Positions 23,390 through 32,568 of a stretch of 64,000 bases of DNA are shown one piece after another; position 1 is the first letter of the stretch; every line of letters begins with the position of its first letter. A model generated the notes under the pieces. That model did not search any database and had not been told where the DNA came from. It was given only the letters and a program-made list of their open reading frames with translations. Origin of the DNA: an uncultured Acetatifactor sp. (GTDB lineage Bacteria > Bacillota > Clostridia > Lachnospirales > Lachnospiraceae). The stretch covers positions 219,157-283,156 of the forward strand of contig CAJUAH010000002.1 in NCBI GenBank assembly GCA_910584375.1. Direction: 5' to 3'. The position numbers and the translations under genes are program-made.

Positions 23390-26215
23390 CTACTCTTCCA
23401 GCAGCTGCTCAAATTCCTCCGCGCTCATCAGGATCTTGCGGGGCTTGGTGCCCTCCTCCTCCCCCACCACGCCATAGTCGTGAAGCTGTTCCATGATCCG
23501 GGCCGCGCGGTTAAAGCCGATCTTAAAGGCCCTCTGCAGCATACCGATGGAGGCCTTGTCCTTGTCGATGATAAAGCGCCCCGCCTCCTCAAAATACTCG
23601 TCCCGCTCGTCGCCGCCGCCCATGGCCGCCCCCTGGGAGCCCATGGTCTTCAGCTTTTCTTCCACATCCGGCGCATAGGTATTGCCCAGAGCCTGATTTT
23701 TGAGAAAATCCACCACGTCCGACACTTCCTTGTCCGACACGAAAGCCCCCTGTATCCGGGCGGGCTTGGAATACCCCTGGGGATAAAAAAGCATATCTCC
23801 CTTACCCAGCAGTTTCTCCGCGCCGTTCATATCCAGGATCGTGCGGGAATCCACGCCGCTGGACACGGAGAATGCCACCCGGCTGGGCATATTGGCTTTG
23901 ATCAGCCCTGTGATGACATCCACGCTGGGCCGCTGGGTGGCTATGATCAGATGGATGCCTGCCGCTCTGGCCAGCTGGGCCAGACGGCAGATGGACTCCT
24001 CCACCTCGCCGGGGGATACCATCATCAGATCCGCCAGCTCGTCCACGATGATAACGATCTGAGGCATCTTGGCAGGCGTCTCGCCATCGCCGCCTTCCCC
24101 CATGGACTCCACCTTTTTATTATATCCTTTCAGATCGCGCACATTATAGTCCGCAAACTTTTTATAGCGCTCCGTCATCTCCGCCACGCCCCACTGCAAA
24201 GCGGCGGATGCCTTTTTGGGATCCGTCACCACCGGAATCAGCAGATGGGGAATACCGTTGTACACGCTCAGCTCCACCACCTTGGGATCCACCATGATCA
24301 GTTTTACGTCGTCCGGGTGGGCCTTGTAGAGAATGCTCATAATCAGTGTATTGATACACACGGATTTACCGGAGCCGGTGGCTCCCGCGATGAGCATGTG
24401 AGGCATCTTGGCGATATCCGCAACCACCGTCTGGCCGCCGATATCCTTGCCCACGGCAAAGGCCAGATTGGAGGAAAAATCCTTGAACTCCCTGCTCTCT
24501 AACAGATCCCGCAGCGCCACCGCCATATTCTCCTTGTTGGGAACCTCTATCCCGATGGCCGCCTTGCCGGGGATCGGCGCCTCGATACGGATATCCGTAG
24601 CAGCCAGATTCAGCTTAATATCATCCGTGAGTCCCACGATCTTGCTGACCTTGACCCCCTGCTCCGGCTGCAGTTCATACCGGGTCACACTGGGTCCCTG
24701 ACTGATATCGGTGATCGTGACCCGCACACCGAAATTCTCCAGCGTCTGCTGCAGACGCATGGCTGTCTCTTTCAGTTCCTGGGTGGAATCGCTGTTCCCG
24801 GCTTTTCCCTTTTGCAGCAAGGACAGGGAAGGGAAACGATATTTCTTCGGCGCTGCGGTCTGCAGTGGCCGCGCCGCCGTATCCCGGCTCTCCCCCTCTT
24901 CCCGCAGACGGGCCGTGGGTCTGTTTTTCTGCCCGGGCGGCTCAGGAATATCCTCCCTGTGTATCCTGATATCCTGCGTCTCCACCGGCGTTTCCTCCCT
25001 CACGGGACCGTCGGTTCCATGCAGATCCTCCCGCAGAGGATTTGCCGGTGTGACGGGCTCCGGCTCCAGGGTCGAATAGTACTGCTCCGGTTCCTCTTCC
25101 TCCGCAGCCTCGTCTATGGTCAGCTGGTGCATACTGCGAATGCGGATATTGTCAAAGTCAAAGACGCTGCCGGAAAGCTTTTGTCCCGGCTCCTCAAGGG
25201 ACGCCTCCTCCGAAGGCGTCGTCCCTTCCTCCGGCTCCTCAAAGCCGTATTCCGGATCGTCCTCGTTCCACATGATCTCATGGATATCGTCACGCCTGCG
25301 CTCCTCGTTCTCTCGGGCGATCGCCGTGTCCAGGATTACGCCGGACACTTTTCTGTCCATGCGCAGGATCTTTTCTGTCTCCCTCTCCTCCCGGCGCTGC
25401 TGTCTGTCATTCTCCTTCTCCAGAGCCCTCTGCCGCCGCTCTTCCTCCCGCCGGAGTCTGGTCTCCTCCTGCTCCTGGCGGCGCAGCAATTCCGCCTCCC
25501 GCCGCTGCTGTCTGCGGCTTATATATTCCCCTTCCTCTTCCTCCCTGCGCTGTCTCGCGTACTCCCTCCTGCGCTGGCTGTCCTCCCTGGTGCGCTCCAG
25601 CATCCGGGAACCCCTGCTCCTGACGCCGCTGATCAGGGAGCGCTCCGTCATCAGGATAAAGCTGATCGTGCCGCAGAGCAACACCACCAGCACAGTGCCA
25701 ATGGTCTCCAGATAATGATGCATCAGATAGGCCAGGCTGCCGCCGACGACGCCGCCGCCCTTATGGCCCTCCCGCGCCGTCTCAAATATCAGTTTCAGAT
25801 CATACTTTTCCATCGTAAGAATATTTTTCGCAAAAAGCTCGCAGACCACGCCAATCATCAAAAACAGCGCGATCCCCGACAGCAGTTTACGCAGAGCGTT
25901 GGGATTGCCGGAATTGGCATACCAAAAGGACACCGCTACAAACAAAAGTACCGGCACCCCATAAGCCGTCACGCCAAAGAGACCAAACAAAAATCCGCTG
26001 ACCGCGTTGCCCACCGGACCGATAATGCCAAAATTGCACAAAAACAAGATCACCATGGCGATGAAAAAAACGATCAGTCCTATCTCATGCAGCAGTTCGC
26101 TTTCCTTTTCATAATCATATGTAGCGGCATTCCCCTTTTTACGGCTGCCGGACGTCTTTTTCCCGCCGCGTCCGCCCGCCGTAGAGCCTGCCCTCCTGCC
26201 TGATGAATTTGCCAT
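23390..26215 (-). CDS. ftsK: DNA translocase FtsK/SpoIIIE
   Basis: A 941-residue membrane-anchored DNA pump that moves chromosomes through the division or sporulation septum. The N-terminus has about four membrane helices (residues 40-190). A long charged linker (about 200-480) includes a Gln/Arg/Glu-rich coiled coil. The motor follows with Walker A GATGSGKS (about 604-611), IIVDELADLMM, and ATQRPSVDVITGLIKANMPSR. The C-terminal gamma domain (MLQRAFKIGFNRAARIMEQL) reads polar DNA sequences. The ATG has AAGGAG and a recognisable promoter (26282-26310). Placement beside tepA is as in Bacillus subtilis spoIIIE. Confidence 0.97.
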   Translation of the reverse strand: MANSSGRRAGSTAGGRGGKKTSGSRKKGNAATYDYEKESELLHEIGLIVFFIAMVILFLCNFGIIGPVGNAVSGFLFGLFGVTAYGVPVLLFVAVSFWYANSGNPNALRKLLSGIALFLMIGVVCELFAKNILTMEKYDLKLIFETAREGHKGGGVVGGSLAYLMHHYLETIGTVLVVLLCGTISFILMTERSLISGVRSRGSRMLERTREDSQRRREYARQRREEEEGEYISRRQQRREAELLRRQEQEETRLRREEERRQRALEKENDRQQRREERETEKILRMDRKVSGVILDTAIARENEERRRDDIHEIMWNEDDPEYGFEEPEEGTTPSEEASLEEPGQKLSGSVFDFDNIRIRSMHQLTIDEAAEEEEPEQYYSTLEPEPVTPANPLREDLHGTDGPVREETPVETQDIRIHREDIPEPPGQKNRPTARLREEGESRDTAARPLQTAAPKKYRFPSLSLLQKGKAGNSDSTQELKETAMRLQQTLENFGVRVTITDISQGPSVTRYELQPEQGVKVSKIVGLTDDIKLNLAATDIRIEAPIPGKAAIGIEVPNKENMAVALRDLLESREFKDFSSNLAFAVGKDIGGQTVVADIAKMPHMLIAGATGSGKSVCINTLIMSILYKAHPDDVKLIMVDPKVVELSVYNGIPHLLIPVVTDPKKASAALQWGVAEMTERYKKFADYNVRDLKGYNKKVESMGEGGDGETPAKMPQIVIIVDELADLMMVSPGEVEESICRLAQLARAAGIHLIIATQRPSVDVITGLIKANMPSRVAFSVSSGVDSRTILDMNGAEKLLGKGDMLFYPQGYSKPARIQGAFVSDKEVSDVVDFLKNQALGNTYAPDVEEKLKTMGSQGAAMGGGDERDEYFEEAGRFIIDKDKASIGMLQRAFKIGFNRAARIMEQLHDYGVVGEEEGTKPRKILMSAEEFEQLLEE

Positions 26216-26281
26216 CTCATCATACTCCTTTTTCAGCCGGGGGTTTGGAGCCCCGTTCCCGGCCCCAAACGATCAAACAGT

Positions 26282-26310
26282 ATTATAGCATTTTCTCCCC
26301 CGCTTGTCAT
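26282..26310 (-). promoter_or_regulatory. ftsK promoter
   Basis: On the minus strand ATGACA (26305-26310), a 17-base spacer ending in TGC (extended -10), and a perfect TATAAT (26282-26287). It lies between tepA and ftsK. Confidence 0.7.
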
Positions 26311-26313
26311 CCT

Positions 26314-27015
26314 TTAATTTGTTTCTTCCGACTTTTCCCGCATCAGATCGTGCAGTTTGGCCACGGCCCTGTCTATGCCGCCCACCTCGTTGATGATCCC
26401 CATTTTGACGGCCTCGTCTCCCACCAGGATCGTTCCCACGTCCTTGGTCAGCATCCCCGTTTCCATCATCAGCTCCTCCAGGCGTTTCTTGCCGATCCCG
26501 CAATGGCTGCACACAAATCCGGTGATGCGGTCCTGAATCTGCTTGAAGTAGTCGAAGGTCTGGGGCACGCCGATCACGGTGCCGTTCATCCGCACCGGAT
26601 GGATTACCATGGTCCCCGTGGGCACGATAAAAGAATACCGGGTGCTGACGGCGATGGGCACGCCGATGGAATGACTGCCTCCCAGCACCAGCGACACCGT
26701 GGGCTTGCTCAGTGAGGCCAGCATCTCCGCAATGGCCAGCCCCGCCTCCACGTCTCCGCCCATGGTATTCAGGATCACCAGCACGCCGTCTATCTCCCGG
26801 CTGTCTTCTATGGCCGCCAGCTGCGGCAGGATATGTTCATATTTCGTGGTCTTGGAGTTGCCGGACAGATTGTCGTGACCCTCGATCTCGCCGATGATGG
26901 ACAGGAGATGTATACTTTTGTGCTCCTCGTTCTGATCCAAGGTCAACTGCCCTGTCTTTTCAATGCGCTCGTCGCGGTGCTCCTCTTCCTCGATGCGTTT
27001 GTTTTCGCCGCTCAT
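26314..27015 (-). CDS. tepA: ClpP-class serine protease, TepA-like
   Basis: A 233-residue ClpP/crotonase-fold protease. After an acidic N-terminal tail the core shows LNTMGGDVEAGLAIAEML, the catalytic Ser region GGSHSIGVP and the catalytic His region VIHPVRM. It is closest in design and neighbourhood to B. subtilis TepA (YmfB), a translocation-enhancing or signal-peptide-degrading protein, which is also upstream of spoIIIE. It differs from true ClpP by the tail and by lacking a clpX neighbour. The ATG has a GGAGGG site. Confidence 0.88.
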   Translation of the reverse strand: MSGENKRIEEEEHRDERIEKTGQLTLDQNEEHKSIHLLSIIGEIEGHDNLSGNSKTTKYEHILPQLAAIEDSREIDGVLVILNTMGGDVEAGLAIAEMLASLSKPTVSLVLGGSHSIGVPIAVSTRYSFIVPTGTMVIHPVRMNGTVIGVPQTFDYFKQIQDRITGFVCSHCGIGKKRLEELMMETGMLTKDVGTILVGDEAVKMGIINEVGGIDRAVAKLHDLMREKSEETN

Positions 27016-27062
27016 ATCGATCCCTCCGTCTCTGGATAACTGTTTTTGTAAAACATCAAGAA

Positions 27063-27082
27063 AAGAACCTGTAACGGTTCTT
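27063..27082 (-). terminator. Terminator after the glycosyltransferase pair
   Basis: AAGAACC (27063-27069) pairs with GGTTCTT (27076-27082), and TTTCTT follows on the minus strand. It lies 56 bases after the stop at 27138. Confidence 0.7.
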
Positions 27083-27137
27083 CTCTTAGCGTAACCAGAT
27101 ATACGGTTTTCATTCTTCCAAAGACGTCCGGCGCCCG

Positions 27138-28832
27138 TTAAAAATCAAAATTGTCCCCGGGATCCACTTCGATGTCATAGTGCATCAAAGAGGCCTCCGG
27201 CTGTATGGGATAATCCATGACCTTCTTCACATGCTTTTTGGGCAAAGGCAACGGATTCTCTATGAACTGTACCTGTTTTTGCGCATCTTCCTGCTTTTTC
27301 CCGGCCATATCCTCTTTCACCTCCGAGTCTCTGCCATCCGCCGCCGTCTCCTGCGACAGGGATTCCCATACCGGCACATCCGTTTCCATCTGCCGCTTTT
27401 GCTTTCTCGCATGTCTGCGACCGGCAGGCTTTTCAGGCTGCCGCTCTCGCTCGGTTTTCGCCGGGGCCGGGGCAGTATCTGCGGCGGGGGCTGCCCCGGC
27501 CGCAGGCTCCGGCGGCCACGCCTCTGCCGGCAGCCGGCGACGCCTTGCAGCTACAGGCTCTGCCGACATTTCGTCCAGGTCTTCCACCACCACCTCAGGT
27601 ATGTCCGCCACGCCGCCGCCCTGAACAAACAGTTCACTGAGCGACACACCGGCCAGCCCCGCCATGGCAAAATACATCTGATAACTGCCGTTCATGTTGG
27701 GCGTCACGATCCCCAGTACCCGCAGCAATGTAACCGACAGCAGCGTAATCACCCAGGGAGAAAACATCTCTTCGCTCTTACGGCGCATAAAAGTAAATAC
27801 ACCCAGCGAAATCAGCACCAGCATGACGACCGTCTCATACCCCGCCTCCCGGAATATGAAATTATAATCCGCCCCTTTCAGGCGGTATGTATCGGCCCAT
27901 GCGCCCAGCACCCGTCCGAAATCAGAGCCGCTCACAGCGCCGTCCAGCCAGGTGAGCAGGCAGAAAGTCCCCGCCAGAGCAATCAGAGCCAAAAAAAGCT
28001 GCGCCGCCCACAGCACCGTCCCCCTCTCCTCCCGTTTTAACGTGGGCAGGCCAAACAGCGGAATCGCAAGCGTAAAACCCACGATATCCGTGTATCCGGC
28101 AAAGCCCGCCAACGCGCCGCACAGTACCGCCAGGATCCAGGTCAGTACCCTGCCACCGGAGCGTGTGGTCCGGTACATATACCCCGCAATGATCAGAAGA
28201 ATCAGCGCATACATACAAAAATACAGCATCTTGGGAGAATACGTCATCCCGGCCCTGACAGAGCCGGGCGCTACCGTCAGAAATACCAGCGCCACCAGCG
28301 CCGAACCTCTGCCGGACAGACGCCGCACCGCGAAATAAGAGATCCCGATCCCCAGCATCTGCAGCGCGATCTGCAGCACGATCCCCGCCATCCATTTATT
28401 ACCCACCAGGCGAAAAAGTCCGTTCAAAAGACAGAGATAATAATAGATACTGCCCTGCACCAGCTGGACCTGCATCCCGTTCTCCGTCACCTTGGCCACC
28501 TCGTAATAGGCCGCCTCTTCCCCCGCTTCGCCGATCAGCAGAATCCGCAACGCGATCCCGGTCAGCAAAAGCACGGCCACCAGGATCGCCTCGACCAGAG
28601 CTGCCTTACCGGCAGCCATCTTTTTGATCTTCACGCTGTCCACGATCTTTTTTGACAGAAAATAGATCAGAGCCAGCGCTCCAAAGGCCAACGCCAGAAG
28701 GAGCAGGGCCATATAGGGAATACCGTTGCCCTGCCCTCCCACCGCCATGCCCAGGAAGGACAGCACGATGCCGACAACCGTCAAATACAGCGCCCATATT
28801 CCATAGCTTACCGCATTCTTTTTATAACTCAT
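27138..28832 (-). CDS. Polytopic membrane glycosyltransferase-like protein (GT-C type)
   Basis: A 564-residue protein. Residues 1-415 hold about ten membrane helices. An acidic extracytoplasmic loop after the third helix (LIGEAGEEAAYYEVAKVTEN) sits where GT-C enzymes such as the GT39 family keep their catalytic Asp/Glu. The C-terminal 145 residues are cytosolic, Pro/Ala/Arg-rich and highly charged. Directly upstream is a GtrB-type enzyme that makes polyprenyl-phosphate sugar, the donor used by GT-C enzymes. So this protein likely moves that sugar onto a wall polymer or surface protein. The acceptor is unknown. Confidence 0.75.
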   Translation of the reverse strand: MSYKKNAVSYGIWALYLTVVGIVLSFLGMAVGGQGNGIPYMALLLLALAFGALALIYFLSKKIVDSVKIKKMAAGKAALVEAILVAVLLLTGIALRILLIGEAGEEAAYYEVAKVTENGMQVQLVQGSIYYYLCLLNGLFRLVGNKWMAGIVLQIALQMLGIGISYFAVRRLSGRGSALVALVFLTVAPGSVRAGMTYSPKMLYFCMYALILLIIAGYMYRTTRSGGRVLTWILAVLCGALAGFAGYTDIVGFTLAIPLFGLPTLKREERGTVLWAAQLFLALIALAGTFCLLTWLDGAVSGSDFGRVLGAWADTYRLKGADYNFIFREAGYETVVMLVLISLGVFTFMRRKSEEMFSPWVITLLSVTLLRVLGIVTPNMNGSYQMYFAMAGLAGVSLSELFVQGGGVADIPEVVVEDLDEMSAEPVAARRRRLPAEAWPPEPAAGAAPAADTAPAPAKTERERQPEKPAGRRHARKQKRQMETDVPVWESLSQETAADGRDSEVKEDMAGKKQEDAQKQVQFIENPLPLPKKHVKKVMDYPIQPEASLMHYDIEVDPGDNFDF

Positions 28833-28872
28833 CCTACGTTCCCTCTGTCTATGCCTGTTCCTGTGATCGCTT

Positions 28873-29817
28873 TCATTCCAATATCTTCTCGATATTATAT
28901 CTCGGACGCTGTTTCACTTCCATATATATCTTGCCGATATACTGCCCCACCATGCCTACGGCCATCAGCTGCAACCCGCCCAGGAACCAGATGGACAGGA
29001 TCAGCGAGGTCCAACCCGGCACCACGCTGCCGGTAAAATAGGACACCAGCGCATACACGGCTGCCAGCGCGGAGCAAATGATAATAAACAGCCCCAGCCC
29101 CAGGATCATGCTGATGGGCTTGACGCTGAAAGACGAGATACCGTTGAAGGCCAGCGCCAGCATCTTTTTAAACGGATATTTGGATTCGCCCGCCACTCTT
29201 TCCTTTCTGTCATAGTAGACGCTGTCCGTCTGATAACCAATCAGCGGCATCATGCCCCGCAGGAAAAGATTGGTCTCCTTATACTGGGAAAAATGTTCCA
29301 CCGCCCTTTTGGACATCAGCCTGAAATCCGCGTGATTGTAGACAGTCTTCACACCCATCAAAGCCATCAGCTTATAAAAAGCCTGCGCCGTGGTGCGCTT
29401 GAAAAAAGTGTCCGTCTTCCTCTCCCTGCGGACGCCGTAAACGATGTCATTGCCCGCGTGAAACTTATCGATCATCTCTTCGATCACATCCACGTCATCC
29501 TGCAGATCCGCGTCTATGGATACCGTCACGTCGCTGCGCTCCATGGCTGTCAAAAGTCCCGCTGTCAGCGCGAACTGATGGCCCACATTGCCTGCCAGTT
29601 TCACGCCCCGCACCTGATCGGGAAACAGACGGTGTTCCTCCTCGATCAGTTCCCAGGTTCTGTCTTTGCTGCCGTCATTGACAAACAGGATAAAGCTGTC
29701 CCGGGCGATCTTGTCCTTGGCAGCCAGATCGTCCAGCACTTTCCGCAGAGCCTCGGACGCGATCTTCAGCACTTCCTCCTCATTATAACAGGGCACTACG
29801 ATTGCCAGTCTGTCCAT
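28873..29817 (-). CDS. GtrB/DPM1-like polyprenyl-phosphate glycosyltransferase (GT2)
   Basis: A 314-residue GT2 enzyme. The catalytic domain starts VVPCYNEEEVL and has the sugar-nucleotide DXD region DADLQDD (about residues 100-106) and FRLMSKRAVEHF. Two C-terminal membrane helices (about 230-290) anchor it, as in GtrB and dolichyl-phosphate mannose synthase family members. It transfers a sugar from UDP- or GDP-sugar to undecaprenyl phosphate on the inner membrane face. AGGAGG precedes the ATG. It lies 40 bases before the GT-C-like gene that would use its product. Confidence 0.92.
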   Translation of the reverse strand: MDRLAIVVPCYNEEEVLKIASEALRKVLDDLAAKDKIARDSFILFVNDGSKDRTWELIEEEHRLFPDQVRGVKLAGNVGHQFALTAGLLTAMERSDVTVSIDADLQDDVDVIEEMIDKFHAGNDIVYGVRRERKTDTFFKRTTAQAFYKLMALMGVKTVYNHADFRLMSKRAVEHFSQYKETNLFLRGMMPLIGYQTDSVYYDRKERVAGESKYPFKKMLALAFNGISSFSVKPISMILGLGLFIIICSALAAVYALVSYFTGSVVPGWTSLILSIWFLGGLQLMAVGMVGQYIGKIYMEVKQRPRYNIEKILE

Positions 29818-29896
29818 CCCTTATCCTCCTATTTAAATCGCTGCGCGATGGCTCTGAAGGGTAAAGATCCTTCGGCGCTCCCGATGATTCGCTGCT

Positions 29897-30625
29897 TTAC
29901 TCGTCCCAGTTGTGGTATACGTTCTGCACGTCGTCGTCGTCGTCCAGAATGTCCAGGATTCTGGTCAGGTTCTTGACAGCCGTCTCATCCGTCAGCGTCA
30001 CATAGTTCTGGGGCAGCATCGTAACCTCCGCGCTGACCATGGGCACTCCGGCGGCCTCCAGTCCGCTGCGCACCGTCTCCAGGGCGTCCGGATCCGTGAG
30101 AACCTCAAAGCTGTCCTCCTCCTCGGAGATATCGTCGGCCCCCGCGTCCAGCGCCGCCATCATCAGATCGTCAAACTCCATATCGCACTCTTCTCTGTCG
30201 ATGATGATCTGCCCCTTTTTATCAAACATAAAGGACACGCAGCCGGGGGTGCCGATATTGCCCTGCCCCTTGGTGAAAGCGCTCCGCACATTGGCGGCGG
30301 TACGGTTCTTGTTGTCCGTCAGCGTATCCACTATGATCGCCGTGCCTCCCGGCCCATAGCCTTCATATGTGATATATTCATAATTCACATTGCCCACATC
30401 GCCCGCGGCCTTCTTGATACCCCGCTCGATGGTGTCGTTGGGCATATTGTTGGCCTTGGCCTTGGCTATGACCGTAGCCAGCTTGAAATTGTTGTTGGGA
30501 TCCGGTCCCCCCTCTTTTACCGCCACGGCGATCTCGCGCCCGATGATGGTAAAAATCTTGCCCTTCGCCGCGTCGTTCTTCTCCTTCTTATGCTTGATAT
30601 TCGCAAATTTAGAATGTCCTGACAT
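29897..30625 (-). CDS. YebC/PmpR-family protein
   Basis: A 242-residue protein of normal family length with the hallmark start MSGHSKFANIKHKKEKNDAAKG and the central ERGIKKAAG and YEGYGPGG motifs. Family members were described as transcription regulators; recent work also ties some to translation of difficult sequences by the ribosome. It is in a transcript that begins with the CNNM-type gene (gap 30 bases). The C-terminus is unusually acidic and ends DDDDDVQNVYHNWDE, as in many relatives. Confidence 0.95.
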   Translation of the reverse strand: MSGHSKFANIKHKKEKNDAAKGKIFTIIGREIAVAVKEGGPDPNNNFKLATVIAKAKANNMPNDTIERGIKKAAGDVGNVNYEYITYEGYGPGGTAIIVDTLTDNKNRTAANVRSAFTKGQGNIGTPGCVSFMFDKKGQIIIDREECDMEFDDLMMAALDAGADDISEEEDSFEVLTDPDALETVRSGLEAAGVPMVSAEVTMLPQNYVTLTDETAVKNLTRILDILDDDDDVQNVYHNWDE

Positions 30626-30655
30626 ATCTTTTTTCCTCTCTTTCTTATCCTGCTG

Positions 30656-32050
30656 TCACTGCGCCTCCTCCCCGGAGGCCTCCTCTTCCTGCGCCGCCCC
30701 GGATTCCTGGGGCAGCCTGGTCACCAACACGCTGTGGATCATCTTATTCTCCACGGACAGGACCTTGAAATGATACCCGTCCACAGAGATCTCAAACTCC
30801 TCGTCCTCATCGGGGATCTTGTCCATCCTGGAGATCAGATAACCGTTGAGCGTCTCAAAATCCGTCTCCCCAAATGAAATATCAAACCGCTCCTCCAGAT
30901 CCTCCAGCGGCGTCTTCCCCTCTATGACATATTCGTCATTTCCCGTCTCCTCGATGAAATCCTCCTCCTCGTCGTATTCATCCAGGATATTGCCCACGAT
31001 CTCCTCCAGAATATCTTCCATGGTCACCAGCCCGGCGGTTTGCCCGTACTCGTCCACCACGATCACCATCTGCAGTTTGCGGGACTGCATCTGCCGGAAC
31101 AGCTCGTCGATATTTCTGGTCTGAGGGATATAGACCGGCTCCCGCAGCAGATCATCCAGCTGCCCGATACTGCAATGCAGCTTATCCTCCGTATGATGGT
31201 ACCGCAGGGCGTCCTTGAGATAGAGGATACCCACGATATGATCCACATTTTCCTCATACACCGGATAGCGGCTGTTTTTGCTCTCCGCCAGAAAATCCAG
31301 CGCGTCCTTGAGCAGCATGGAACCGTCCAGCGCCAGGATATTGTTCCGGTGAGTCATGATATCCTGGGCCTCCTTGTCTCCAAACTCAAAGATATTGGAG
31401 ATCATCTCCGCCTCACTGGCCTGAATAATGCCCTGTTCGTGCCCCTCGTTGACCATGTTAATGATCTCTTCCTCGGTTACATCCGCCTCATCCCCCACGT
31501 TTTTGGCGCCGAAGAGCCTGAGGATCAGATTGGCGGACAGCGTCACCAGCCCGGTGAAAGGCGTAAGCAGTTTCATCACCGCGTACACGATATTAATGCT
31601 GGCATAAGCCCATCTCTCCGGCAGTCTTCTGGCTATCTTCTTGGGCAGCAGCACACCGAAAGTCAGCAGTATGTACAGCAGGAATATCATCGTGACTACC
31701 GCGGAAAATACGGCGATCACCGCCTGGGGAACCGTCACGATCCCGGCCAGGCTGCGCTGGGCGAAACCCGCCAGGAAATTTTTCACCGCCCTGAGCCAGA
31801 TCCCCAGATAAACGCCACCCATGACCACATTGTTCAGCGTGATCACCAGCTGCATGGAGTTCACATATCTGGTGGGATCCTCCAGGATCTTTTGCAGCCG
31901 CTGGGAGCGGCGGTCCTTTTCCTCCCTGGCCTTTTTCTCCACATCCTTGGGATTAAGCTGCTCCACAGCCGCTCCGAACCCATGGAAAAACATATCGATC
32001 AATACAAGGATCACAAAAATTATACTGGCAGTGGGCCCACTGTCGTCCAT
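30656..32050 (-). CDS. CNNM/CorC-type transporter (DUF21-CBS-CorC_HlyC)
   Basis: A 464-residue protein. It has an N-terminal DUF21 membrane domain (about residues 10-200 with four helices), a pair of CBS domains (MTHRNNILALDG; about 220-340), and a C-terminal CorC_HlyC domain (YLISRMDKIPDEDEEFEISVDGYHF). The family is called hemolysin-like but known members export Mg2+ or other divalent ions, with ATP bound to the CBS pair. The first gene of its transcript, it has a clean promoter (32094-32122). The last residues are Glu/Ala-rich. Confidence 0.92.
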   Translation of the reverse strand: MDDSGPTASIIFVILVLIDMFFHGFGAAVEQLNPKDVEKKAREEKDRRSQRLQKILEDPTRYVNSMQLVITLNNVVMGGVYLGIWLRAVKNFLAGFAQRSLAGIVTVPQAVIAVFSAVVTMIFLLYILLTFGVLLPKKIARRLPERWAYASINIVYAVMKLLTPFTGLVTLSANLILRLFGAKNVGDEADVTEEEIINMVNEGHEQGIIQASEAEMISNIFEFGDKEAQDIMTHRNNILALDGSMLLKDALDFLAESKNSRYPVYEENVDHIVGILYLKDALRYHHTEDKLHCSIGQLDDLLREPVYIPQTRNIDELFRQMQSRKLQMVIVVDEYGQTAGLVTMEDILEEIVGNILDEYDEEEDFIEETGNDEYVIEGKTPLEDLEERFDISFGETDFETLNGYLISRMDKIPDEDEEFEISVDGYHFKVLSVENKMIHSVLVTRLPQESGAAQEEEASGEEAQ

Positions 32051-32093
32051 GTTCCTATCACTCCTTTGTCCTGTTTAATATCAGATGTTGTTA

Positions 32094-32122
32094 ATCATAC
32101 CATCATTAGCTCTATTCGTCAA
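32094..32122 (-). promoter_or_regulatory. Promoter of the CNNM-yebC-glycosyltransferase transcript
   Basis: On the minus strand TTGACG (32117-32122), a 17-base spacer and TATGAT (32094-32099), 44 bases before the ATG of the CNNM-type gene. Confidence 0.75.
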
Positions 32123-32135
32123 GGAACAGTCCGTT

Positions 32136-32477
32136 TTATGTATCCAGTTCCAGACTGATCATGAGCGCTCTGTTGACCTTTTGCATGATCTCCCCCTCCA
32201 GATGGCACACTTTGGTCTTCAATCTCTTTTTATCTATAGTGCGTAACTGTTCCAGCAGAATCACGGAATCTTTGTCCATGTCGTATTCCCGTGCGCTCAG
32301 CTCGATATGTGTGGGAAGTTTGGCCTTATTCATCTTGGAAGTGATGGCGGCACAGATCACAGTGGGACTGTGCCTGTTTCCCACGTCGTTCTGAATGATC
32401 AGTACCGGCCTGATCCCCCCCTGTTCCGAACCTATCACCGGACGCAGATCCGCGTAAAAAATGTCTCCTCTTTTCAT
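32136..32477 (-). CDS. mazF: MazF/PemK-family endoribonuclease (NdoA-like)
   Basis: A 113-residue toxin of the MazF family, close to B. subtilis NdoA (EndoA). It begins MKRGDIFYADL and has GSEQGGIRPVLIIQND, TSKMNKAKLPTH and DSVILLEQLRTIDKKRL. NdoA cuts mRNA at short U-rich sites. In Bacillus the order is alr - ndoAI (antitoxin) - ndoA. Here only 91 bases separate it from alr and hold no antitoxin gene. So it is an orphan at this locus. The ATG has a GAGAGG site. Confidence 0.95.
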   Translation of the reverse strand: MKRGDIFYADLRPVIGSEQGGIRPVLIIQNDVGNRHSPTVICAAITSKMNKAKLPTHIELSAREYDMDKDSVILLEQLRTIDKKRLKTKVCHLEGEIMQKVNRALMISLELDT

Positions 32478-32568
32478 TTTATGATACCTCTCGAATTAAT
32501 CATTTACTCTGAGTATTTCCATTTCTTCTCAAGGTATACAAACGCGTAGAGAAGTTCTGCCGCTCCTC

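Noticed and set aside
22529..24502. Plus-strand frame of 657 codons
   Set aside because: Antisense shadow of fhs and ftsK in GC-rich DNA; His/Arg/Gln-rich composition without any domain.
32478..32568. Hidden MazE/NdoAI antitoxin
   Set aside because: Only 91 bases are available, too few for an antitoxin of about 80-90 residues.
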